From: Yeguia hominis
Lineage (GTDB): Bacteria; Bacillota; Clostridia; Oscillospirales; Acutalibacteraceae
Reading direction: 5' to 3'
Length of the DNA: 64,000 nt
Assembly (NCBI RefSeq): GCF_014384705.1
Contig: NZ_JACRSN010000013.1
Span: forward strand, 17,089 to 81,088
Made by a program: the position numbers and the translations under genes. This document shows, in pieces, positions 8,832 to 16,164 of this stretch (position 1 is its first letter; each line of letters opens with the position of its first letter). A model generated the notes under the pieces. The model was given only the letters and a program-made list of their open reading frames with translations, searched no databases and was not told the origin of the DNA.

Positions 8832-8865
8832 TTCAAATCCCCCAATTGTTGTGTTTTATGGGTTT

Positions 8866-8894
8866 ATATTACCATATGCGGTTGATTTTGGCAA
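8866..8894 (-). promoter_or_regulatory. Vegetative-type promoter of spo0A
   Basis: On the minus strand TTGCCA (8889-8894), a 17-base spacer and TAATAT (8866-8871) lie 35 bases before the spo0A start. Both boxes fit a sigma-A promoter. I did not see a clear Spo0A box (TGTCGAA) or sigma-H motif. Confidence 0.65.
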
Positions 8895-8967
8895 TAGTAT
8901 TTTTTGATTTTTTTCAAATTTTTTGGAAAAAATAAGAACAGTCCGCCATTTTCACGGCTTCTTCAGA

Positions 8968-10248
8968 TTATGCGGCCGGATTTGACAAATTTTGATATTC
9001 CAAAAGCTGGTCAAACATGTTTTCCGCAAAGATTCCATAACCGCGTTCCGGTTCATTCAGAAAAACATGTGTCACGGCGCCAACCAATTTGCCATTTTGC
9101 AAAATGGGACTTCCGCTCATTCCCTGTACAATTCCGCCGGTGATCGAGAGTAGTTCTTCGTCCGTGACATGCAAAACCATGTTTTTGGTCTTGCGGCCAT
9201 CATTTAAAGAGACGCTTTCAATTTCCACTTCAAAAAGCTGCGGGCCGCGGTTGTCGACCGTTGCAAGGATTTGTGCTTTTCCCGTTTTGATCTCCTGCTT
9301 CAGCGCAACCGGGATCGCGTTTTCTGCAGAAGGCTGATCGTAGAAGACACCATAGACGCCGGTGTCCGTATTGCCGAATAACGTCCCCACCGGTACGCCG
9401 GTCGGAAAATAGCCCTGCAGTTCTCCAGCTTCTCCACGCCGTCCCGGAATACAGCCGAGGATCGCCACATCTACGACGTCCCCGCTTCCCAAGGGCATCA
9501 GCTCGCTGGTATCGACATCACAGATGCCGTGTCCCAGTCCTCCAAAGAGGCCGGTTTCACTGTCGCAAAACGTCACCGTCCCGATTCCGGCCGTACTGTC
9601 CCGCACCCAAAGTCCGGCTTTATACTGATTGTCTACAGAAGATTTTACCGGCTGCAGCGTCGTTGTAAACGACTCTCCGGCCCTTTGATATGCAATCTCA
9701 ATGGGATCTCCTCCACTTTTTCGCAAAAGCGCCGCAAAGTCATCATTGCCGGCAATCTCCGCTCCGTCGGCTTCCGTCAGGATATCCCCTTTTTGCAGAC
9801 CGGCACGGTCCGCCGGACTGACTGCGCCGTCCGCACTCTGCACCTTTGCCGTTCCCACAACCATGACGCCGTCTGTAACCATTTTAATGCCGAACGGCGT
9901 TCCGCCGGGAACAACTTTCGGCGCCTCGATCACATGGACCGTAACCGTTTTAAGCGGAATACACTGCAAGAGCCGAACCTCTGCCGTATAGCTGCTGCCC
10001 GCAGCCGTAGAGAGATTGACCGTTTCCGCCTGCGCGGTATGCTGTGCTGAATACGCATGATTTTGAAAAGAAAGCGACTCGCCTTCCCGGACAAAAAAGC
10101 TTTCCGGAAGCTGTGTCTCCGCTACCACCGCGCCTGTACCGCCGGCCGCCGTCAAAACAGACAGCATCGCTGCCGCCGACCGAAACAGCGACCTGCCGGT
10201 AAAATGCTTTTTTATCCAATTGCGCTTCCATTTGAAATTATGATTCAT
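8968..10248 (-). CDS. spoIVB: SpoIVB sporulation signalling serine peptidase
   Basis: A 426-residue forespore-secreted PDZ protease that triggers pro-sigma-K processing in the mother cell. An N-terminal membrane helix (about 24-43) is followed by a PDZ domain (about 120-200) and the SpoIVB peptidase domain. Catalytic candidates are His240 in GLGHGICD and Ser378 in GMSGSPI; Asp244 lies nearby. The frame is open far upstream, but the ATG at 10248 follows GGAGGGAGGG and starts at the expected basic segment. It precedes spo0A by 136 bases, a widely conserved pair. The BofC-like gene at 4773 could be related to its control. Confidence 0.93.
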   Translation of the reverse strand: MNHNFKWKRNWIKKHFTGRSLFRSAAAMLSVLTAAGGTGAVVAETQLPESFFVREGESLSFQNHAYSAQHTAQAETVNLSTAAGSSYTAEVRLLQCIPLKTVTVHVIEAPKVVPGGTPFGIKMVTDGVMVVGTAKVQSADGAVSPADRAGLQKGDILTEADGAEIAGNDDFAALLRKSGGDPIEIAYQRAGESFTTTLQPVKSSVDNQYKAGLWVRDSTAGIGTVTFCDSETGLFGGLGHGICDVDTSELMPLGSGDVVDVAILGCIPGRRGEAGELQGYFPTGVPVGTLFGNTDTGVYGVFYDQPSAENAIPVALKQEIKTGKAQILATVDNRGPQLFEVEIESVSLNDGRKTKNMVLHVTDEELLSITGGIVQGMSGSPILQNGKLVGAVTHVFLNEPERGYGIFAENMFDQLLEYQNLSNPAA

Positions 10249-10403
10249 TGTAAATTCCCTCCCTCCTTCTTTACTCTGCCACAACCGCTCACACTTTATT
10301 TTGACAATTCCCACCGGGCGATACCCGATTCGAGCGGACATTTGGGACTTGGATAGCTCTTCTCCCGCAAGCAGAAATTCAGGAAAAACCGGAAAAAATT
10401 TAC

Positions 10404-10439
10404 AAAAAATCCGATACAGAACCTTCTGCACCGGATTTT
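10404..10439 (-). terminator. Terminator of the potABCD operon
   Basis: On the minus strand AAAATCCG pairs with CGGATTTTTT around an inner GCAGA/TCTGT stem, ending in a T run. It lies 19 bases after the potD stop and before spoIVB. Confidence 0.8.
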
Positions 10440-10457
10440 CGTCTGATGAAATTGTAT

Positions 10458-11642
10458 TTAGCGTTCCCGCCGTTTTTTCAGCTTTTTGGCAATTACAATT
10501 CCGACATACACTGCAGCAAACGCAACCAGAATGATGACCAGCGTTGCCGTATCTCCCGGTCCGCCCATTTTCACTTCTGCCCACAGCGTATCGAGAAGCG
10601 TACTGGTTTCCTTCGGAAGGTCCGTAAAGATCTCGGATTGCGCAAGGATTTCCTCCGGCGGGTAGTAAATCGGGTTGTTTACCGTTTCCTCATCCATGAG
10701 TTCCTTGGCCTCGCTGATCGGCGTCGAGTACCCGATATACTCTGAATTCGCTGCCGCAACTTCCGGCTCACATAGGAAATTGATATAAGCCTCGGCTTCC
10801 GTCTTGTGCACACTGTCGATCGGAATGCACATCGCGTCGACAAAAAAGTTTGTGCTTTCGCCCTTCGGAATCACAAAGCCGATATCCTCGTTGTCCTCGC
10901 AAAGGATCGCTGCATCGCCGGCATAATACGGCGCAAGCCAGGCCTCGCCGCTTTCCATTTTATCAAAGATCTGGTCCATCACATAGGCCTGCACGAGCGG
11001 CTTTTGCTGTTTGAGCAAATCTGCCGCCGCATACCAATCCGCCTCGTCCGTCGTATTAAACGGAATCTTCAAGATGCTCTGTGCAATGGCAAACGCATCC
11101 CGTGGATTGTCAAACATCAAAATTTTTCCGGAATACCGCTCATCCCACATGGCTTCCCAGTTTTCCGGCTCCTCGACATAATTTTTGTTGTAAAACATGC
11201 CGACCAAACCCCAGGTAAACGGAACCGAATAGCGGTTTTCCGGATCATAGTCCTGATTCCGGAACTGCGCATCGATTTTTTCAAAATTGGGAATATTCTG
11301 GAAATCGAGTTCCGCAAGCATCCCCTCTTTGATCATCTTTGCAATCATATAGTCGGACGGAATGATGACATCATAGTTTGCACCACCGCCCGCCAGCTTT
11401 GCATAGAGCGCTTCGTTTGTTTCATAGGTCGTATAATTGACCTCGATTCCGGTCCGACGGGTAAATTCCGCATTGACGTCCATCGTTCCGTCGACGCCGT
11501 TGGAGATATATTCCCCCCAGTTATAAACATTGATGACGACACCGGTTTTGGGCGCGTCCTGCGTTTCCGCCGCAAAAGCGGCCGGCGCCATGGGAAGCAA
11601 AAGAAGCAGCGTCAGCAAGAGAAGCAAAATCCGCTTTTTCAA
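10458..11642 (-). CDS. potD: Spermidine/putrescine-binding protein PotD with C-terminal membrane anchor
   Basis: The 394-residue substrate-binding subunit of a polyamine ABC importer. A signal peptide ends at AAFA|AETQ. The solute-binding domain opens with VINVYNWGEYIS, typical of PotD. Unlike most Gram-positive binding proteins it has no lipobox cysteine; instead a membrane helix (about 364-384) and a basic tail KKLKKRRER anchor it at the C-terminus. It overlaps potC by 4 bases (ATGA) and is the last gene of potABCD. Confidence 0.93.
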   Translation of the reverse strand: MKKRILLLLLTLLLLLPMAPAAFAAETQDAPKTGVVINVYNWGEYISNGVDGTMDVNAEFTRRTGIEVNYTTYETNEALYAKLAGGGANYDVIIPSDYMIAKMIKEGMLAELDFQNIPNFEKIDAQFRNQDYDPENRYSVPFTWGLVGMFYNKNYVEEPENWEAMWDERYSGKILMFDNPRDAFAIAQSILKIPFNTTDEADWYAAADLLKQQKPLVQAYVMDQIFDKMESGEAWLAPYYAGDAAILCEDNEDIGFVIPKGESTNFFVDAMCIPIDSVHKTEAEAYINFLCEPEVAAANSEYIGYSTPISEAKELMDEETVNNPIYYPPEEILAQSEIFTDLPKETSTLLDTLWAEVKMGGPGDTATLVIILVAFAAVYVGIVIAKKLKKRRER

Positions 11643-12463
11643 TGCGTGCCGCCCCCTTCCGAAAGCACCTTTTTGGCAGCGCGCTGATCCTTTGCCTGCC
11701 GCATATTGACAATAATCAGAAGGATCATAATCACAACAAACATCAGCGTTGAGAGCGCATTAATTTCAGGGCTGATCCGCTTGCGCGTCATGGAATAAAT
11801 ATAGATCGACAGCGTCTGCGTCGTTCCGCTCGCAAAATAGCTGATGATAAAATCATCGATCGAGAGCGTAAAAGCCATAATAAAGCCTGTCACGATTCCC
11901 GGCATGATCTCCATCAGCACAACCTTAAAAAAGGCGGAAATCGGTGTGCAGCCGAGATCCTGCGCCGCCTCATAGAGGTTCGCATCCATCTGTCTGAGCT
12001 TCGGCAAAATGGAAAGAATCACATACGGCAGACAAAAGGTAATATGCGCCAGAATCAGGGAAACCATTCCGAGAGACGCCCCGCCCATCTGCCGCGCGAC
12101 AAACACAAAGAGCAGCATCAGAGAGACGCCGGTCACGATTTCCGGATTGACCATCGGGAAATTGGTCAGATTCATGACCAGTTTCTGTTTCCATTTTTTC
12201 ATGCCGTTGATTCCGATCGCCGCAATCGTACCGAGCACCGTCGAAACGACCGCCGCAACCACCGCGATAATCAGCGTGTTTTTGAGCGCGTCAAGAATCA
12301 TGCCGTCCTGAAAGAGACGGCGGTACCACCGCAGGGAAAATCCGTAGAACACCGAACGGCTCATGGTATCGGTGTCGTTGAACGAAAAAACAATCAACAC
12401 CACAATCGGCGCATAGAGGAACAGGAAAATCAGCACGGTGTAAATTTTGGAGAGCACCTTCAC
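11639..12463 (-). CDS. potC: Polyamine ABC transporter permease PotC
   Basis: A 274-residue inner-membrane permease with six predicted helices. The ATPase-docking EAA loop is seen as LYEAAQDLGCTPISAFFKVV followed by LMEIMPG. It pairs with PotB and PotA in uptake of spermidine/putrescine. It overlaps potB and potD by 4 bases on each side, so the operon is translationally coupled. Confidence 0.93.
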   Translation of the reverse strand: MKVLSKIYTVLIFLFLYAPIVVLIVFSFNDTDTMSRSVFYGFSLRWYRRLFQDGMILDALKNTLIIAVVAAVVSTVLGTIAAIGINGMKKWKQKLVMNLTNFPMVNPEIVTGVSLMLLFVFVARQMGGASLGMVSLILAHITFCLPYVILSILPKLRQMDANLYEAAQDLGCTPISAFFKVVLMEIMPGIVTGFIMAFTLSIDDFIISYFASGTTQTLSIYIYSMTRKRISPEINALSTLMFVVIMILLIIVNMRQAKDQRAAKKVLSEGGGTH

Positions 12464-13281
12464 AGCATCATTCCCCCTTCCATGTTTTCGCTGCCGTCAT
12501 CAAACTGGTTCATAATGCCCATGCAGATCAAAATCAAAACCATCAGAACCAGAGAGATCGCCGAACCGAGATTCGGATTGTAGGCATTTCCGAGGAACTG
12601 CATATCAATCAGGTCGCCGATCAGGAGGTTGCCCCCGCCGCCGAGCATTTTGGAAATAATAAACGTACTGACCGAAGGGACAAACACCATTGTTACGCCG
12701 GAAATCATTCCCGGCATGCTCATCGGCAAAATGACCCGCAAAAACACCCGCAGCCGGTTGGCGCCGAGATCCTGCGCCGCCTCGATCACGCTCCCGTCAA
12801 TTTTGGTCAAAATCGAATACAGCGGCAAAATCATGTAGGGAATATAGTTGTAAACCATTCCGAGCACCACCGCGCCCGCTGTATTGATGAGCTTCACCGG
12901 CGGAAGTCCCAACGCGGTAAGCGCCGTGTTAATTAGGCCGCTGTCCTCTAAAAGCGTCATCCAGGCATAGGTCCGCAGCAAAAAGTTCATCCACATCGGC
13001 AGCATCACCAGCATAATCATGACATTCTGCCGGCGCGCGTGCGTGTGCGCGATAATATAGGCCAGCGGATATCCCAGGATCAGAGAGATCAGCGTTGCCA
13101 GCGCGCCCATCCAGATCGAGCGCAAAAACACGTTGGAATACTGTCCGACCTTTGCGATATTTTCCAGTGTAAACTGGCCGCTTTTATCCGTAAATGCAAA
13201 AAACACAACCAGAATCATCGGGACAACAATAAAAATGATCATCCAAATGATATAGGGAAGCGATGCCGTTTTTGATTTCAT
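12460..13281 (-). CDS. potB: Polyamine ABC transporter permease PotB
   Basis: A 273-residue permease with six helices and an EAA loop EAAQDLGANRLRVFLRVILP. It forms the membrane channel with PotC. It overlaps potA by 4 bases (ATGA) upstream and potC by 4 bases downstream. The C-terminal tail is acidic and Met-rich, which may be lineage specific. Confidence 0.93.
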   Translation of the reverse strand: MKSKTASLPYIIWMIIFIVVPMILVVFFAFTDKSGQFTLENIAKVGQYSNVFLRSIWMGALATLISLILGYPLAYIIAHTHARRQNVMIMLVMLPMWMNFLLRTYAWMTLLEDSGLINTALTALGLPPVKLINTAGAVVLGMVYNYIPYMILPLYSILTKIDGSVIEAAQDLGANRLRVFLRVILPMSMPGMISGVTMVFVPSVSTFIISKMLGGGGNLLIGDLIDMQFLGNAYNPNLGSAISLVLMVLILICMGIMNQFDDGSENMEGGMML

Positions 13282-14414
13282 TCTTCCGCTTCCTCCTCTT
13301 CCGGAGGCGCCATCTGCAGATCCTCCTCCATCTCATCGCTGAATGTCGAGTAGTCGCCGAACGTTCCGGAATATTCGGATTTCTTCATCACGTGGATGTC
13401 ATCCGGCGTCAGGGAGATGCCAATCTCCTGGCCGACCTCCTGACCGTAAATGGACTGGATCATCCATTTGAATCCGCGTACGTCCACAATAATCTCGTAG
13501 TGTACGCCCTGGAAGTTCACGCTTGTCACTGTTCCGCGCAGCGGGCTTTCCTCCGGACGCGTCACTTTAATGTCCTCCGGGCGGATTACGACATCCACCG
13601 GTTCCCGTTTTCCAAACCCTTTGTCGAGGCAGGCAAACCGACAGCCTGCAAATTCTACAAGATAATCCTCCAGCATCACAGCGTCGAGGATATTACTCTC
13701 GCCGATAAAATCCGCAACAAATGCATTGCGCGGCTCGTTGTAGATGTCCTCCGGCGTTCCGATCTGCTGGATTACGCCCTTATCCATGACGACTACCGTA
13801 TCGGACATGGAAAGCGCTTCCTGCTGATCGTGCGTGACAAAGAGGAAGGTGATTCCTGTCTGCTGCTGGATTTTTTTCAGCTCCGTCTGCATGTCCTTGC
13901 GCAGCTTTAAATCCAGCGCGCCAAGCGGCTCGTCCAGAAGCAAAACCTTTGGGTCGTTGGCAAGCGCCCGGGCGATTGCCACGCGCTGCTGCTGTCCGCC
14001 GGAAAGGCGGTTGACACTGCGGCGCGCAAAGCCGTTCAAGTCGACCAGATCCAACATGTGTCTGACGGTCTCGTCAATCTCTTTTTCCTTCTTCTTTTGG
14101 ATCCGCATGCCGAATGCGACGTTTTCATACACATTCAGGTGAGGAAACAACGCATAGCGCTGGAAAATCGTATTGACTTCCCGCTTATACGGCGGAAGAT
14201 CCGTAATTTTCTGATCGTTAAAATAGACCTCACCCGAATCCGGTGTTACAAACCCGCCGATAATGCGCAGGGTCGTCGTTTTTCCGCAGCCGGACGGGCC
14301 GAGCAATGTCACAAATTCTCCGTCCCGAATATTGAGATTAAAATCCTTCAGAACCGGCTCTCCGTCAAACGCCACCGTAATATTCTTCAGCGAAATAATT
14401 ACATTCCCTTTCAC
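13278..14414 (-). CDS. potA: Polyamine ABC transporter ATPase PotA
   Basis: A 378-residue ATPase. Walker A GPSGCGKTTT, signature LSGGQQQRVAIARAL, Walker B VLLLDEPLGALD and the H-loop are all intact. The C-terminal third is a TOBE regulatory domain and it ends in a Glu-rich tail. I chose the GTG at 14414, after AAAGGGG, giving MKGNVIISLKNI, the usual start for the family; the frame is open 84 bases further upstream within the leader. It is the first gene of potABCD. Confidence 0.92.
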   Translation of the reverse strand: MKGNVIISLKNITVAFDGEPVLKDFNLNIRDGEFVTLLGPSGCGKTTTLRIIGGFVTPDSGEVYFNDQKITDLPPYKREVNTIFQRYALFPHLNVYENVAFGMRIQKKKEKEIDETVRHMLDLVDLNGFARRSVNRLSGGQQQRVAIARALANDPKVLLLDEPLGALDLKLRKDMQTELKKIQQQTGITFLFVTHDQQEALSMSDTVVVMDKGVIQQIGTPEDIYNEPRNAFVADFIGESNILDAVMLEDYLVEFAGCRFACLDKGFGKREPVDVVIRPEDIKVTRPEESPLRGTVTSVNFQGVHYEIIVDVRGFKWMIQSIYGQEVGQEIGISLTPDDIHVMKKSEYSGTFGDYSTFSDEMEEDLQMAPPEEEEAEE

Positions 14415-14487
14415 CTGCTTGCGTCCCCTTTCCTTTGCTTGATACCCGGATTTCAGCCTGTCAGCCGCAAAGCGCCTGTTTTTAAAC

Positions 14488-14516
14488 ATAAAAAACAACC
14501 GCGGTTCTGCGGTTTT
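14488..14516 (-). terminator. Candidate attenuator terminator in the pot leader
   Basis: On the minus strand AACCGC-AGAACC-GCGGTT is followed by GTTTTTTA, 74 bases before the potA start. Upstream in the same leader (14541-14576) a second hairpin uses GGAACCGCGGGC, whose AACCGCGG can also pair with CCGCGGTT of the terminator. The two folds exclude each other, as in attenuators. The 14415-14640 leader holds no gene. Confidence 0.55.
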
Positions 14517-14540
14517 TCCTTCTGCGCATGCGCTTTTTTC

Positions 14541-14576
14541 AGAACCGGGCGTTCTGCCTTAACAGCCCGCGGTTCC
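14541..14576 (-). promoter_or_regulatory. Upstream hairpin of the pot leader, possible antiterminator partner
   Basis: GGAACCGCGGGC and GCCCGGTTCT form a bulged stem on the minus-strand RNA. Its first arm can alternatively pair with the terminator at 14488. A 10-base palindrome GCGCATGCGC lies between the two (14524-14533). Confidence 0.4.
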
Positions 14577-14621
14577 GTCTTTTCTGCCGCTAATTTGGAA
14601 ACCTGAAATCCACCATAACAA

Positions 14622-14650
14622 AATATAGTTCAAAATTCCTTATATGTCAA
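14622..14650 (-). promoter_or_regulatory. Promoter of potABCD
   Basis: On the minus strand a perfect TTGACA (14645-14650) and TATATT (14622-14627) are separated by 17 bases. Transcription would start near 14615 and give a leader of about 200 bases. Confidence 0.75.
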
Positions 14651-14812
14651 TGTTTTTCGACATTTTTCTTTATTTTCCCGATTTTGAGATATCGGCATAT
14701 CGAAAATCTTCTTTCTTCTCCGTTTTTCTCCGAAATTCTCTGATTTCCCCAAAAAGCATTTCAAATATTTGTTTTCATGATTTTTTACAATTTCGGCGAA
14801 ACTTTTTAACCA

Positions 14813-14841
14813 TTGACATCTGAAATTCCGCATGTTATAAT
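14813..14841 (+). promoter_or_regulatory. Strong promoter of the ytrA-type operon
   Basis: Consensus TTGACA (14813-14818), 17-base spacer, consensus TATAAT (14836-14841). Such a perfect promoter needs a repressor, which fits the operator directly downstream. The AT-rich 14651-14812 stretch holds no supported gene. Confidence 0.85.
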
Positions 14842-14845
14842 CCAT

Positions 14846-14868
14846 CTGTATTAATCGAAATAATACAG
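14846..14868 (+). promoter_or_regulatory. Operator palindrome for the GntR/YtrA-type regulator
   Basis: A perfect dyad CTGTATTA-ATCGAAA-TAATACAG begins 4 bases after the -10 box, over the expected transcription start. Position and symmetry fit autorepression by the first gene of the operon. Confidence 0.7.
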
Positions 14869-14888
14869 TTAAAACAGGAGGCCTGGCG

Positions 14889-15272
14889 ATGGTATTTATT
14901 CTGGATCAGAAAAGCCGGTATCCAATTTATGAGCAGCTCTACCAGTCTGTGACGCGTATGGCTGCGCTCGGCGCACTGGAACCCGAGGAGCAGCTGCCTT
15001 CCGTCCGCGCGCTCGCCCAGGATCTCGGCGTCAACCCCAATACGGTACAAAAAGCCTACCAGATGTTAGAGCACGACGGCGTCATTGTCTCGATTCCGGG
15101 AAAGGGTTCCTTCCTTTCTAAAGAGGGCAATGCCGGCTCACTCTGGCGCACGCAAATTCTGCACAAACTGCATGATGATATTTCGGAAGCCGCAGACAGC
15201 GGCGTCGAAAAATCCGAGCTGCATACCCTTGTGGATGTCTGTTACGAAGAAAGGGGGCAAAAACATGATTGA
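14889..15272 (+). CDS. GntR-family transcriptional regulator, YtrA type
   Basis: A 127-residue repressor with a winged helix-turn-helix (about residues 10-80; PSVRALAQDLGVNPNTVQKAY is the recognition region) and a short C-terminal dimerisation segment, as in the YtrA subfamily. These proteins control adjacent ABC exporter genes and often answer cell-envelope antibiotics. ATG follows AGGAGG. It overlaps the ATPase gene by 8 bases and is preceded by a consensus promoter and a palindromic operator. Confidence 0.9.
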   Translation: MVFILDQKSRYPIYEQLYQSVTRMAALGALEPEEQLPSVRALAQDLGVNPNTVQKAYQMLEHDGVIVSIPGKGSFLSKEGNAGSLWRTQILHKLHDDISEAADSGVEKSELHTLVDVCYEERGQKHD

Positions 15273-16164
15273 GATTCAGTCTCTCGTCAAGTCTTTCGGA
15301 TCCTTCCACGCACTTGACGGTATTTCTTTTCAAATTGCACGCGGATCCGTTTTCGGCTTGGTCGGCTCTAACGGTGCCGGAAAATCCACCCTGCTGCGCA
15401 CACTTGCCGGCGTTTATGAACCCGACGGCGGCGTGGTAACCATTGACGGCGCGCCGCCTTTTGAAAACAGCGCGCTGAAAGGCCGCCTGATTTTCATCCC
15501 GGATTATCCGTATTTTCTTCCGCAGACGACGCTGCTGGATTCCGCTATGCTGTATCGGAGCCTTTATCCAAACTGGGATGAACAGACCTTTTCCAAGCTC
15601 TGCTCCATGTTTCCGATTGATGCGACACAGAAAATCCACAACATGTCAAAAGGCATGCAGCGGCAGGCGGCACTGATTCTCGGGCTTTCCACCTGTCCGG
15701 AATATTTATTCCTGGATGAAATCTTTGACGGTTTGGACCCCGTTATGCGCCAACTGTTAAAACAGCTGGTTTCCGGAGAGGTTGTGAACCGGAATATGAC
15801 GGTTGTGGTGGCATCGCACAATCTGCGGGAACTGGAAGATTTTTGCGATCACATCGGCCTGATGCACCGCGGCGGCATTCTTTTTGAGAGCGAAATTGAT
15901 GAACGCAAACTGGGCATCTATAAGCTGCAGGCCATCTTCCGGCCGATGCCCGATATGAAAGCGTTTGACACCCTCCAGATTGTCAAGCTGGAGATTCGCG
16001 GATCGCTGATCAGCCTGGTCGTCCGCGGAAACAAAGAAGAAATTCTCGCGCAGATTGATGCGCTGCATCCGGTATTTTCCGAAATCATTCCGCTCACGCT
16101 GGAAGAAGTCTTTATCAGTGAAATGGAGGTGGCCGGCTATGACCTTAATAACATCCTACCGTAA
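15265..16164 (+). CDS. ABC transporter ATP-binding protein of the YtrA-type operon
   Basis: A 299-residue ATPase: Walker A GSNGAGKST, Walker B EYLFLDEIFDGLD, H-loop VVASHN. The signature motif is degenerate (MSKGMQRQA in place of LSGGQ), which is common in this YtrB-like group. I chose the ATG at 15265 after AAGGGGG; the frame is open further upstream inside the regulator gene. It pairs with the downstream permease, which it overlaps by 26 bases. Confidence 0.88.
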   Translation: MIEIQSLVKSFGSFHALDGISFQIARGSVFGLVGSNGAGKSTLLRTLAGVYEPDGGVVTIDGAPPFENSALKGRLIFIPDYPYFLPQTTLLDSAMLYRSLYPNWDEQTFSKLCSMFPIDATQKIHNMSKGMQRQAALILGLSTCPEYLFLDEIFDGLDPVMRQLLKQLVSGEVVNRNMTVVVASHNLRELEDFCDHIGLMHRGGILFESEIDERKLGIYKLQAIFRPMPDMKAFDTLQIVKLEIRGSLISLVVRGNKEEILAQIDALHPVFSEIIPLTLEEVFISEMEVAGYDLNNILP

